Shown: positions 54,757-63,142 of the stretch, one piece after another
Numbering within the stretch: the stretch's first letter is position 1
Layout: each line of letters starts with the position of its first letter
Source of the DNA: Burkholderia sp. BCC1644
GTDB taxonomy: Bacteria > Pseudomonadota > Gammaproteobacteria > Burkholderiales > Burkholderiaceae
Length of the DNA: 64,000 bases
Assembly: GCF_902833225.1 (NCBI RefSeq)
Contig: NZ_CADFEI010000002.1
Coordinates: forward strand, 434,001 to 498,000
Direction of reading: 5' to 3'
The notes under the pieces: model-generated
Seen by the model: only the letters and a program-made list of their open reading frames with translations
The model's database searches: none
What the model was told of the DNA's origin: nothing
Program-made: the position numbers and the translations under genes

Positions 54757-54828
54757 TGTTCGGAAGCTCAGCCAGGTGGAGCAGCCGGCGAAAGCCGGCC
54801 GGTGGCGGGTTCGAATCCCGCTCGAACA
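54757..54828 (+). ncRNA. tRNA-like RNA with GAAA-capped stem in place of the anticodon arm (Y-RNA-like)
   Basis: Folds as a tRNA: 7-bp acceptor (TGTTCGG 54757-54763 with TCGAACA 54822-54828, one G-U), spacer AA, D-arm GCTC-AGCCAGGTG-GAGC (54766-54782), then GCCGGC-GAAA-GCCGGC (54784-54799) where an anticodon arm belongs, variable CGGTG, and T-arm GCGGG-TTCGAAT-CCCGC (54805-54821). There is no anticodon and no encoded CCA end. A 6-bp hairpin ACTGTC / GACAGT (54828-54845) follows. Bacterial Y RNAs (YrlA) mimic tRNAs this way and accompany rtcBA/Ro genes; the GGCGAAAG of the capped stem also resembles the GNCGAANG Ro-binding consensus as I recall it. Confidence 0.8.
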
Positions 54829-55086
54829 CTGTCCGTAAAGACAGTCTTGTGATGAAAGCAGTACCCGCCGGTGCGGGCCGACAGGCCCGCCGCGCGTCGG
54901 ACCGGTCGAGGTTCCGCGCGATCGGCCGGGCGGCCGCACGGCCTGCGCGGATGCGCACGACGACGCGATGCAGGATGCGTCGCCGTGTGCTTCGACGCCG
55001 GCCGGCGCGCCGCCCGCCCGGTTGCGTCGCACCCCGATTCGCACGATGCGCGTCACCCGGCGGCCGTTGAAAAAAAGGACAAAAAT

Positions 55087-56226
55087 ATGTGGATGCGACA
55101 TGTAGTGAAAAAGAACGAACGCGCGCTGCTGATGAGCGAAGGCGATTTCGTGAAGGTGCTGGAACCGGGCGTGTTCAAGGCCTTCGATCCGTTCAAGCGT
55201 CTGTCGGTGCAAACCGCGCGTCTCGACGCGCCGCTCGCCGACGCCGCGCTGGCCGACTACCTGCGTCACGACGCACCGGACGTGCTCGCGCAGTCCTTCG
55301 TCGCGATGGATCTCGCCGACGACGAAGCGGGCCTGCGCTATGAAGACGACGTGCTCGTCGAGATCCTGGCGCCGGGTACGCGCCGGCTGTACTGGCGCGG
55401 CCTGACCGCGCACCGCCTCGAACGCGTCGACCTCGCGCAGGACAGCATGCTGCCGGCCGCGCTCGTGAAGCGCATCGCGCAACCGGCGCTGCGGGCGCGC
55501 GGCGTGGCGGGCCTGACGGGCGTGCTGCTGGCGCAGGTGCCGGCGTACCACGTCGGCGTGCTGAAGATCGACGGCAAGATCGAGCGGTTGCTGGATGCGG
55601 GTACGTCGGCGTTCTGGCGCTTCAACCGCGACGTCGCGGTCGACCTCGTCGACCTGCGCCTGCAGGCGATCGAAGTCGGCGGACAGGAAATCCTGACGCG
55701 CGACAAGGTCGCGCTGCGGCTGAACCTGTCGGCGACGTGGTGCTATGCGGACGTCCTGCATGCATTCGGCCAGTTGCAGAAGCCGGTCGAGCACCTGTAT
55801 CGCGAGCTGCAGTTCGCACTGCGCTCGGCGGTCGGCACGCGCTCGCTCGATGAACTGCTGGAGGACAAGCAGTCGATCGACGAGGTCGTGATCGCGCAGG
55901 TGCGTGCCCGTCTCGGCGATTCGGGCGTCGACGTGCGCAGCGTCGGCGTGAAGGATATCGTGCTGCCGGGCGACATGAAGACGATCCTCGCGCAGGTGGT
56001 CGAGGCGGAGAAATCCGCGCAGGCGAACGTGATTCGCCGCCGCGAGGAAACGGCGGCCACGCGTTCGCTGCTGAACACCGCGAAGGTGATGGAAGAAAAC
56101 CCGACCGCGCTGCGGCTCAAGGAGCTGGAAACGCTCGAGCGCGTCGCGGAACGGATCGACCGCATCTCGGTGTTCGGCGGCCTCGACCAGGTGCTGAACG
56201 GACTCGTCAGCATCAAGGGCGCGTAA
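55087..56226 (+). CDS. Slipin / SPFH-domain protein of the RNA repair operon
   Basis: A 379-residue SPFH (stomatin/prohibitin, band 7) protein. The SPFH domain covers about residues 150-345: LLAQVPAYHVGVLKIDGKIE, VDLVDLRLQAIEVGGQEILTRDKVALRLNLSATWCY and DVRSVGVKDIVLPGDMK, followed by the coiled region VVEAEKSAQANVIRRREETAATRSLLNTAKV. No N-terminal membrane segment is seen, unlike classical slipins. The ATG at 55087 follows AAGGAC. It precedes rtcB by 60 bases; slipins are recurrent companions of rtcB in proteobacteria, possibly tethering or scaffolding the repair system. Its exact task is unknown. Confidence 0.85.
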   Translation: MWMRHVVKKNERALLMSEGDFVKVLEPGVFKAFDPFKRLSVQTARLDAPLADAALADYLRHDAPDVLAQSFVAMDLADDEAGLRYEDDVLVEILAPGTRRLYWRGLTAHRLERVDLAQDSMLPAALVKRIAQPALRARGVAGLTGVLLAQVPAYHVGVLKIDGKIERLLDAGTSAFWRFNRDVAVDLVDLRLQAIEVGGQEILTRDKVALRLNLSATWCYADVLHAFGQLQKPVEHLYRELQFALRSAVGTRSLDELLEDKQSIDEVVIAQVRARLGDSGVDVRSVGVKDIVLPGDMKTILAQVVEAEKSAQANVIRRREETAATRSLLNTAKVMEENPTALRLKELETLERVAERIDRISVFGGLDQVLNGLVSIKGA

Positions 56227-56286
56227 TGCAGGACACGGCGCGGCACGCGTGTGCCGCGCCGGACAACGGAATGAAGGGTGAAGCAA

Positions 56287-57510
56287 ATGAATGACATGGG
56301 TTACCAGGTGATGGAACTGGCGAACGGCAAGCCGGTGAAGATGTGGACGCAAGGCGTCGCCGTCGAGGACGAAGCGCGCGCGCAGCTGCGCAACACCGCG
56401 CAGATGCCGTTCGTCTTCAGCCACATCGCGGTGATGCCGGACGTCCATCTCGGCAAGGGCTCGACGATCGGCAGCGTGATCCCGACGAAGGGCGCGATCA
56501 TCCCGGCCGCGGTCGGCGTCGACATCGGCTGCGGGATGATGGCGGCACGCACGACGCTGACGGCGTCCGACCTGCCGGATTCGCTCGCGGGGCTGCGCAG
56601 CGCGATCGAACGCGCGGTGCCGCACGGCCGCGCGCCGGGGCGTCGCGATCCGGGCGCGTGGGGCGATCGCACGCCGGCCGCCGTGACCGAATCGTGGAAG
56701 TCGCTGCTGCCCGGTTTCCAGCGGATCGTCGACAAGTATCCGAAGCTGGAAAAGACGAACCACTACGCGCATCTCGGCACGCTGGGCACCGGCAATCACT
56801 TCATCGAAGTGTGCGTCGACGAGGCGGACCACGTGTGGTTCATGCTGCACAGCGGCTCGCGCGGCGTCGGCAATGCGATCGGCAGCCTGTTCATCGAACT
56901 CGCGCAGGCCGACATGCGTCAGCACATCGCGAACCTGCCGGACCGCAACCTCGCGTATTTCACCGAAGGCAGCCGGCACTTCGACGACTACGTCGAAGCG
57001 GTCGGCTGGGCGCAGGACTATGCGCTTCGCAACCGGCAGGCGATGATGGACGCGGTGATCGCCGCGGCGCGCGGCGTGATCGCGAAGCCGTTCGCGGTCG
57101 ACGAGCACGCGGTGAACTGCCACCACAACTACGTGCAACGCGAACGTCACTTCGGCGAAGACGTGTTCGTGACGCGCAAGGGCGCGGTGTCCGCGCAGAT
57201 GGGGCAACTGGGGATCATTCCGGGCTCGATGGGCGCGAAGAGCTTCATCGTGCGCGGGCTCGGCAACCCGGAAAGCTTCTGTTCGTGCAGCCACGGCGCG
57301 GGCCGGACGATGAGTCGCACCGAAGCGAAGCGCCGCTTCACGGCCGACGACCAGGCGAAAGCCACGCAAGGCGTCGAATGCCGGAAGGACGCGGGCGTCG
57401 TCGACGAAATCCCGATGGCCTACAAGGACATCGACGCGGTGATGGCGGCCCAGCGCAGCCTCGTCGAAGTGGTGCACACGCTGCGCCAGGTGGTGTGCGT
57501 GAAGGGGTAG
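56287..57510 (+). CDS. rtcB: RNA-splicing ligase RtcB
   Basis: A 407-residue GTP- and Mn-dependent RNA ligase that seals 2',3'-cyclic phosphate or 3'-phosphate ends to 5'-OH ends. VKMWTQGVAVEDEARAQL, HIAVMPDVHLGKGSTIGSVIPTKGAIIPAAVGVDIGCGM (metal Cys about 82), GTGNHFIEVC, HHNYV and the guanylylated histidine in CSHGAGRTMSRTEAKRRF (about 336) are all intact. The ATG at 56287 is preferred to a GTG at 56278, having AAGGG nine bases upstream. E. coli RtcB has 408 residues. No rtcA (cyclase) follows; a terminator hairpin lies 65 bases downstream. Confidence 0.97.
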   Translation: MNDMGYQVMELANGKPVKMWTQGVAVEDEARAQLRNTAQMPFVFSHIAVMPDVHLGKGSTIGSVIPTKGAIIPAAVGVDIGCGMMAARTTLTASDLPDSLAGLRSAIERAVPHGRAPGRRDPGAWGDRTPAAVTESWKSLLPGFQRIVDKYPKLEKTNHYAHLGTLGTGNHFIEVCVDEADHVWFMLHSGSRGVGNAIGSLFIELAQADMRQHIANLPDRNLAYFTEGSRHFDDYVEAVGWAQDYALRNRQAMMDAVIAAARGVIAKPFAVDEHAVNCHHNYVQRERHFGEDVFVTRKGAVSAQMGQLGIIPGSMGAKSFIVRGLGNPESFCSCSHGAGRTMSRTEAKRRFTADDQAKATQGVECRKDAGVVDEIPMAYKDIDAVMAAQRSLVEVVHTLRQVVCVKG

Positions 57511-57574
57511 CGCGGTGCGGCGTGTCGATGCCCGACACGTTCCCGTGCGAGGTTTTCGACAGTCGATGAAAAGC

Positions 57575-57609
57575 AAACGGCGCGGTGCCTGGCGGCATCG
57601 CGCCGTTTG
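57575..57609 (+). terminator. Terminator-like hairpin after rtcB
   Basis: AAACGGCGCG-GTGCC-TGGC-GGCAT-CGCGCCGTTT, a nearly perfect 15-bp stem with a 4-base loop. The AAAC/GTTT ends make it look bidirectional. The rest of the 290-base gap to 57804 holds no gene; TATACT at 57696 may be a -10 element for the next gene. Confidence 0.65.
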
Positions 57610-57803
57610 TCCGTCTGCAGCGGCCTCTGCGCGGCCAGCAACGCACGCACGCGCGCACTACGGGTCGCCACATCGGGCGCCTCCCGTCGCAGCGGTATAC
57701 TTGACGCCGTTCGCGCCGCTGCACTCGACCTGCACCGCTTGCTGACGATGCGCTTGCAGTCCGGCATCTTCCGCCCGCCCTTTCACCGTCGATACGAACC
57801 GTC

Positions 57804-58955
57804 ATGTCGCACCGTTTTTCGCTTGCCCTCGCCGTCCTCCTCTCCGTTTCCCCATTCGCCGCACAGGCCCGTCCGCTCGCGCGGCCGCCGGTCGAGCGCG
57901 ATTTCAAGAACTGGTCGGTCGTCTGCGACAACGGCAATCGCTGCGTGGCCGAAAGCCATGCGGACGATATCGACGATGCACGCACCCGCCTCATCCTGCG
58001 CGTGACGCGCGACGCCGGCCCCGATGCGCAACCGTCGCTCGACCTCTACGCGTCGGCGCCGCTGGACCTGCGTACCGCACGCGTCGACGGCCGCCCGTTC
58101 GATGCGGTGCCGGCCCAATGGCATGCGTTCGGCGACAAGCCCGACGACGAAGCACACCCGTTCCGGGTCCGCACGAACGATCCGGCAACGGTTGCCGCGT
58201 GGCTTTCCGCGTCGCGCAACGCACAGCTGCTGAGCTTCGGCGATCCGGCGTCGGCACACACCGCGCGCACGCCGTTGTCGGGGTTGAATGCCGCGCTGCT
58301 GCTGATCGACGATACGCAGGGCCGCGTCGGCACGGTCACCGCGCTGCTGCGCCCCGGTACCAGGCCTGCGTCGTCGGTGCCGCCCGCACCGGCGCTGCCG
58401 CCCGCCGTCACGCCGGCGCCGCCGCCCGTCTCCAGCCTGTCGGCAGCAGAACAGCGTCCGCTCGTCGACGCGGTGCTCGCGAAATTCGGCACGGACGTGA
58501 AGCAATGTGCGGCCGATGTCGAAGACGAAATGTCGGCAAGCGATCGCAGGAAGGCATCGACCGCCGTCGCGATCTCGGCCGACGAGGCGCTCGTCGCGAT
58601 CCCGTGCCAGACCAGCAGCATGTATAACCACACCGACCTGTGGTATCGCATCCGCCGCACCGCACCGTACGCACCGACGGCCATGAATTTCGGCGAGAAC
58701 GCAAATGCGGGCCTCGATTCGGCATCCTTCGCGAACGAACTCACCGACGCCGGCTACGACCCGTCCAGCGCGATGCTGTCGAGCAAGGTCCGATTGCGCA
58801 GTGCCGGCGATTGCGGCTCGACCGCGTCGTGGATCTTCGACGGCCGGCGCTTCCTGCTCGCCGACATCGCAACGCACGGCACCTGCAACGGCCTGTTCCA
58901 GGATCAGTGGCCGCGCCTGTATCGCCGCGCCGACGCGACCGCAAGCGCGCACTGA
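57804..58955 (+). CDS. DUF1176 secreted protein
   Basis: A 383-residue exported protein of family DUF1176, function unknown. Signal peptide MSHRFSLALAVLLSVSPFAAQA is followed by RDFKNWSVVCDNGNRCVAES, the family opening with paired cysteines; a Pro-rich linker (PPAPALPPAVTPAPPPV) leads to the C-terminal domain with IPCQTSSMYNHTDLWY and RLRSAGDCGSTASWIFDGRRFLL. It probably lies in the periplasm, with disulfides. It is not clearly linked to either neighbour. Confidence 0.8.
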   Translation: MSHRFSLALAVLLSVSPFAAQARPLARPPVERDFKNWSVVCDNGNRCVAESHADDIDDARTRLILRVTRDAGPDAQPSLDLYASAPLDLRTARVDGRPFDAVPAQWHAFGDKPDDEAHPFRVRTNDPATVAAWLSASRNAQLLSFGDPASAHTARTPLSGLNAALLLIDDTQGRVGTVTALLRPGTRPASSVPPAPALPPAVTPAPPPVSSLSAAEQRPLVDAVLAKFGTDVKQCAADVEDEMSASDRRKASTAVAISADEALVAIPCQTSSMYNHTDLWYRIRRTAPYAPTAMNFGENANAGLDSASFANELTDAGYDPSSAMLSSKVRLRSAGDCGSTASWIFDGRRFLLADIATHGTCNGLFQDQWPRLYRRADATASAH

Positions 58956-58964
58956 CGCATCACG

Positions 58965-59633
58965 TCACGCGCCGACGATCGAGATCGAGAACCCGTCCCA
59001 GCCCTTCTGCCCGACCGTCTGCACGGCCGTCGTCGTGAGCGCCGGCTCGGCCACGAGACGCGCGAACCCGTCGCGCACGCCGACCACGTCAGGCTCGCGA
59101 TTGTCCGGATCGGCCACGCGCCCGCGCCGCACGACGTTGTCGACGACGATCACGGTGCCGGGCCGCGACAGCTTCAGCGCCGCGTCGAGATAGACCGCGT
59201 TGTTGTCCTTGTCCGCATCGATGAAGATGAAATCGAACGGCGCCTCACCGGCGTCGACGAGCCGCGCGAGGCTGTCCTTCGCGCTGCCGACCACCACCGA
59301 CACGACCTCCGCGAACCCGGCGCGCGCGATGTTCTGCGTCGCGACCTTCGCATGGTCGGGGTTCAGTTCGAGCGTCACGAGCGCGCCGCCGGGCGGCAAT
59401 GCGCGTGCAAGCCAGATCGTACTGTAGCCGCCGAGCGTACCGACCTCGAGGATGCGGCGCGCGCCGCGGATCGTCGCGAGCAGCTGCAGCAGCTTGCCCT
59501 GGTTCGGCGCGACGTTGATCGCGGGCAGCCCGGCCGCGTCGCTTGCCGCCAGCGCGGCATCGAGCGCATCGTCGGACGGCACGAGCGTCGCGGAGAAATA
59601 CGCATCCACCTGGTTCCACTGATCCTGATCCAT
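58965..59633 (-). CDS. Class I O-methyltransferase (catechol/caffeoyl-CoA type)
   Basis: A 222-residue methyltransferase of the Methyltransf_3 family. SAM motif ILEVGTLGGYSTIWLARALP, then VTLELNPDHAKVATQNIARAGF and the metal/acidic motif FDFIFIDADKDNNAVYL with VIVVDNVVRRGRV. Such enzymes methylate catechols or related phenols. The start at 59633 gives MDQDQWNQVD, the frame upstream being untenable. It converges with the DUF1176 gene and is divergent from metY. Confidence 0.87.
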   Translation of the reverse strand: MDQDQWNQVDAYFSATLVPSDDALDAALAASDAAGLPAINVAPNQGKLLQLLATIRGARRILEVGTLGGYSTIWLARALPPGGALVTLELNPDHAKVATQNIARAGFAEVVSVVVGSAKDSLARLVDAGEAPFDFIFIDADKDNNAVYLDAALKLSRPGTVIVVDNVVRRGRVADPDNREPDVVGVRDGFARLVAEPALTTTAVQTVGQKGWDGFSISIVGA

Positions 59634-59783
59634 CGCGCACCTTTCGTCTGCGGGAAAAAGGCATTCTATGCGCGACGCCCCCATAAGCAACACACCATTC
59701 GTTCTAAGGACAGCAGCGCACGTGCTCCTATAATCGCCGGACGGCAGGACCCCTCGACCTTCACAACAACAAACGGAGCACCC

Positions 59784-61079
59784 ATGACCGATCAGGCCAA
59801 TCCGAACTGGCGTCTCGAAACCATCGCCGTGCACGGCGGTTATCGTCCCGACCCGACCACCCGCGCGGTCGCCGTCCCGATCTACCAGACCGTTGCGTAC
59901 GCATTCGACGATACGCAGCACGGCGCCGACCTGTTCGACCTGAAGGTCCAGGGCAACATCTACACGCGGATCATGAACCCGACGACGGACGTGCTCGAGC
60001 AGCGGATCGCCGCGCTCGAGGGCGGCATCGGCGCGCTCGCGCTTGCATCGGGGCAATCCGCGGTCACGTACGCGATCCAGACGATCGCCGAAGCCGGCGA
60101 CAACATCGTGTCCGCGAGTTCGCTGTATGGCGGCACCTACAACCTGTTCGCGCATACGTTGCCGCAATACGGGATCACCACGCGCTTCGCCGATCCGCGC
60201 GACCCGGCGTCGTTCGAACCGCTGATCGATGCGCGCACGAAGGCGATCTTCGCGGAATCGGTCGGCAACCCGCTCGGCAACGTCACCGACATCGCCGCGC
60301 TCGCGGAAGTCGCGCATCGGCACGGCATCCCGCTGATCGTCGACAACACGGTGCCGTCGCCGTACCTGCTGCGCCCGTTCGAGCATGGCGCGGACATCGT
60401 CGTGCACTCGCTGACGAAGTACCTCGGCGGGCACGGCACGAGCCTCGGCGGCGCGATCGTCGATTCGGGCAAGTTCCCGTGGGCCGAACACGCCGACCGC
60501 TTCAAACGGCTGAACGAGCCGGACGTCAGCTACCACGGCGTCGTCTACACGGAAGCGTTCGGGCCGGCCGCGTATATCGGCCGCGCGCGCGTGGTGCCGC
60601 TGCGCAACATGGGCGCGGCGATCTCGCCGTTCAACGCCTTCCAGATCCTGCAGGGCATCGAGACGCTGGCGCTGCGCGTCGAACGGATCAGCGACAACGC
60701 GCTGACGATCGCGCAGCATCTCGCGCGCCACGAGCACGTCGAGTGGGTGAACTACGCGGGCCTGCCCGATCACCCCGACCATCCGCTCGTCGCACGCTAC
60801 CTGTCGGGTCGCGCGCCGGGCATCCTGACGTTCGGCGTGAAGGGCGGCCGCGACGGCGGTGCGAAGTTCCAGGACGCGCTGAAGCTGTTCACGCGGCTCG
60901 TCAACATCGGCGATACGAAGTCGCTCGCGACGCACCCCGCCTCGACGACGCACCGGCAACTGTCGCCGGCCGAGCTCGCGAAGGCCGGCGTGAAGGAAGA
61001 AACGGTGCGACTGTCGATCGGCATCGAGCATATCGACGACCTGCTCGCCGATCTCGACCAGGCGCTCGCGCAACTTTGA
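59784..61079 (+). CDS. metY: O-acetylhomoserine sulfhydrylase
   Basis: A 431-residue PLP enzyme of the Cys/Met metabolism family that makes homocysteine from O-acetylhomoserine and sulfide. Landmarks: LETIAVHGGYRPDPTTRAVAVPIYQTVAYAF, YTRIMNPTTDVLEQRIAALEGG, SSLYGGTYNLFAHTLPQYGI, PLP lysine in HSLTKYLGGHGTSLGG (about 212) and NIGDTKSLATHPASTTH. Length and the DTKSLATHPAST end separate it from cystathionine synthases. The ATG at 59784 follows ACGGAGC. It could serve methionine synthesis with direct sulfhydrylation. Confidence 0.93.
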   Translation: MTDQANPNWRLETIAVHGGYRPDPTTRAVAVPIYQTVAYAFDDTQHGADLFDLKVQGNIYTRIMNPTTDVLEQRIAALEGGIGALALASGQSAVTYAIQTIAEAGDNIVSASSLYGGTYNLFAHTLPQYGITTRFADPRDPASFEPLIDARTKAIFAESVGNPLGNVTDIAALAEVAHRHGIPLIVDNTVPSPYLLRPFEHGADIVVHSLTKYLGGHGTSLGGAIVDSGKFPWAEHADRFKRLNEPDVSYHGVVYTEAFGPAAYIGRARVVPLRNMGAAISPFNAFQILQGIETLALRVERISDNALTIAQHLARHEHVEWVNYAGLPDHPDHPLVARYLSGRAPGILTFGVKGGRDGGAKFQDALKLFTRLVNIGDTKSLATHPASTTHRQLSPAELAKAGVKEETVRLSIGIEHIDDLLADLDQALAQL

Positions 61080-61125
61080 CGGGAACGGGCGCGCCGGCTG
61101 GCCGGTACGCCCCGCGTCAAATGCC

Positions 61126-61156
61126 TTGACCTTGAAGCGGCTTCAAGGTGTTCAAT
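61126..61156 (+). promoter_or_regulatory. MerR-type promoter with 19-bp spacer
   Basis: -35 TTGACC (61126-61131) and -10-like TTCAAT (61151-61156) are 19 bases apart, and the spacer contains the perfect 9-3-9 dyad ACCTTGAAG-CGG-CTTCAAGGT (61129-61149). This is the architecture activated by MerR-family metal regulators through DNA twisting. No merR-type gene is in the window. Confidence 0.78.
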
Positions 61157-61241
61157 CCCCGGTTGATGCCGGGGCACCGCCCGGCGCGTACGAACCGTGC
61201 AATGCAGCACCTGCTGTTGCACGCCCACTGCCCGAGGCCAC

Positions 61242-61967
61242 ATGACACCGACCGCGAAGCTTGCGCTGCTCACGTTACCGCCCGTGCTGGCGGCCTGTTT
61301 CGGCGCCCTCGCGGCCGCGTGGCGTGCGCCCGGCCCGAAAACGTCGAGCGTCATCCAGCATTTCACCGGCGGCATCGTGTTCGCGGCCGCGGCGCTCGAA
61401 CTGCTGCCGCAAGACCGCGCGCATGCGCTGTTTCCGGTCGTCGTCGGGTTCGTGCTCGGCATCGCGCTGATGCTCGCGATCCGTGCGCTGTCGGGCACGA
61501 TCGAGACGCGCTTCGAGGACGCGCGGCTGCCCGTGAGCCTGATCATCGTCACCGCGATCGACCTCGTCATCGACGGCCTCGTGCTCGGCATCGCCTTCTC
61601 CGCCAGCGACGAAAGCGGCATCATCCTGACCGTCGCGCTGACGCTCGAAGTGCTGTTCCTCGCGCTATCGGTCAGCGCCGCGCTTGCCGCCGCAGGGATC
61701 GGCCGGATGCTGTCGATCGTCGTGCCGGTCGGGCTTGCCGCATTGTTGAGCATCGCGGCCATTGCCGGCAATGCGGCGTTTGCCGGCCTGCCGACGAATA
61801 TCTACGCGGCGCTGCTGGGGCTCGGCACCGTCGCGCTGCTGTACCTCGTGACCGAAGAACTGCTGGTCGAAGCGCACGAGGTGCCCGAAACGCCGTTCGC
61901 GACGGCCGCGTTCTTCATCGGCTTCATCGTGTTCTTCCTGATCGAAGGGTCAGTCAAGGCGGGATAA
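61242..61967 (+). CDS. ZIP-family metal transporter
   Basis: A 241-residue membrane protein of the ZIP family with about seven to eight spans. IQHFTGGIVFAAAALELLPQD corresponds to the conserved metal-binding helix pattern (H..GG..F...A.E.LP) and VTAIDLVIDGLVLGIAFSAS to the second; TEELLVEAHEVPETPF near the end is also acidic and His-bearing. Members move zinc or related divalent metals. The MerR-type promoter 85 bases upstream points to induction by excess metal, which would fit efflux better than uptake; direction of transport is not settled. Start at 61242 (MTPTAKLALL). Confidence 0.8.
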   Translation: MTPTAKLALLTLPPVLAACFGALAAAWRAPGPKTSSVIQHFTGGIVFAAAALELLPQDRAHALFPVVVGFVLGIALMLAIRALSGTIETRFEDARLPVSLIIVTAIDLVIDGLVLGIAFSASDESGIILTVALTLEVLFLALSVSAALAAAGIGRMLSIVVPVGLAALLSIAAIAGNAAFAGLPTNIYAALLGLGTVALLYLVTEELLVEAHEVPETPFATAAFFIGFIVFFLIEGSVKAG

Positions 61968-61981
61968 GCCGGACGCGGCGG

Positions 61982-62485
61982 CTACCACGTCGTCGCGCCT
62001 GCCGGATAGGTGTCGACGATCCGCGTGCCGTTCACGGGCGTGACGCCCTCGTTGCGCAACGCAGCCCACAGGTCGATCGCATGTTCGCGCGACTTGCGGC
62101 TGCCGTCGTCGGTCAGCACGTTCAGTGCGATCACTTCGTCGCGCGTCGTCAATTGCAGTTGTTCCTTCAACTTGCGCGACTGATGCGACGCGGTGCGGAC
62201 GTCGCCGAGCACGATCCGCTTCTCCGTCATCGTCGCCCCGCTTCCCGCATCGGCCGGCACGAACGTCAGCCGGCCGTTGGCGACTTCGCATTGCCCGCGC
62301 GTGAACGTCGCCGTCCACGCGCCAGCAGGCACCGCCGCGAATTCGCAGTGCATCCGCTCGTTTGCACGGCTGCCGACGTCATGCGCCGGCGCGTGCGACA
62401 GCGCACGTTCCGGCCAGCCGGCCGCCATCGCGGCCGTCGACATCAGGCACACCGCAAGCACGATTCCTTTCGCGATAGTACGCAT
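61982..62485 (-). CDS. Secreted hypothetical protein
   Basis: A 167-residue protein with signal peptide MRTIAKGIVLAVCLMSTAAMA. The mature part has two cysteines (MHCEFAAVPAG, FTRGQCEVANG) and polar strands (VLGDVRTASHQSRKLKEQLQL, DEVIALNVLTDDGSRKSREHAI). I recognise no family. The ATG at 62485 follows AAAGGAGAG. It ends 14 bases from the ZIP gene (convergent) and is 66 bases after a DUF4148 gene in the same direction, perhaps one operon. Confidence 0.68.
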   Translation of the reverse strand: MRTIAKGIVLAVCLMSTAAMAAGWPERALSHAPAHDVGSRANERMHCEFAAVPAGAWTATFTRGQCEVANGRLTFVPADAGSGATMTEKRIVLGDVRTASHQSRKLKEQLQLTTRDEVIALNVLTDDGSRKSREHAIDLWAALRNEGVTPVNGTRIVDTYPAGATTW

Positions 62486-62551
62486 GGCACTCTCCTTTAC
62501 GCGGGTGGATCCAGCCGGCGGGCATCGCGCCGCCCGGCCGTGAATGAACGA

Positions 62552-62827
62552 TCAACGCACCGCAAAGCGGTTGTCGTGCGCATCGACCATCGGCGCCGGC
62601 TCGCCGCGATGAACGGTCGAGCGATGAATTTCCTGATTCCGCGCGACAGCAGCCGGGCTCGCCGGGTAATCGTGATTCGGGCTCGGGATCACGCCGTCGT
62701 GCCGCGCGCGCACCAGTTCCTGACGCACTTCCTGCCGGGTCTTCGATTGGGCGGCGACCGCCGGTGAGAAGGCCGCAATCGACAGTGCGGCAACGGCGAT
62801 GGCGATCATCGGTCGCGGAATGTTCAT
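62552..62827 (-). CDS. DUF4148 small secreted protein
   Basis: A 91-residue exported protein with signal peptide MNIPRPMIAIAVAALSIAAFSPAVA. The short mature part (KTRQEVRQELVRARHDGVIPSPNHDYPASP) is the DUF4148 signature common in Burkholderia, where such proteins occur in many copies; function unknown. The ATG at 62827 follows AAGGAGC; an upstream codon at 62869 is not used. Confidence 0.85.
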   Translation of the reverse strand: MNIPRPMIAIAVAALSIAAFSPAVAAQSKTRQEVRQELVRARHDGVIPSPNHDYPASPAAVARNQEIHRSTVHRGEPAPMVDAHDNRFAVR

Positions 62828-63142
62828 GTTGTTGGCTCCTTGCTGGAAATCCGTGACGGGAGCGTTCACTGTGAGCCGACGCCGGTGCGAAATCGTGATC
62901 GCAGCATGACGGTTTCGTCACCGTCCCGGCATCTGCTGCGTCGCAGTACGAATGAAATTCCCCGCCTGATTCCGCGCACATGACACGGCGATGACATTTT
63001 TCTCATTTGTCCCTCACCTCCACGATCCGAACGCTTTCCAGAATCGCCAGCGCAATCGCGATATTCCGGCTCGCCCCCATAAGGCTCCACACCGGAATCG
63101 AGCGATGCACGAAACGATCTTCTTGAACCTCAGGGGCACACC
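62828..63142. other. Divergent intergenic region between DUF4148 gene and porin
   Basis: About 315 bases with no credible gene. It must hold both promoters. GACGGT-TTCGTC-ACCGTC (62908-62925) is a small 6-6-6 inverted repeat; otherwise I see nothing definite. Confidence 0.4.

Noticed and set aside
54757-54828. Calling this a normal tRNA gene
   Set aside because: Acceptor, D- and T-arms fit, but the anticodon stem-loop is a GAAA-capped 6-bp hairpin with no 7-base loop or anticodon, and no CCA is encoded.
54421-57576. 1051-residue frame opposite slipin and rtcB
   Set aside because: It is antisense to two strongly conserved genes, is rich in Arg/Ala/His typical of GC-rich shadow frames, and matches no family.
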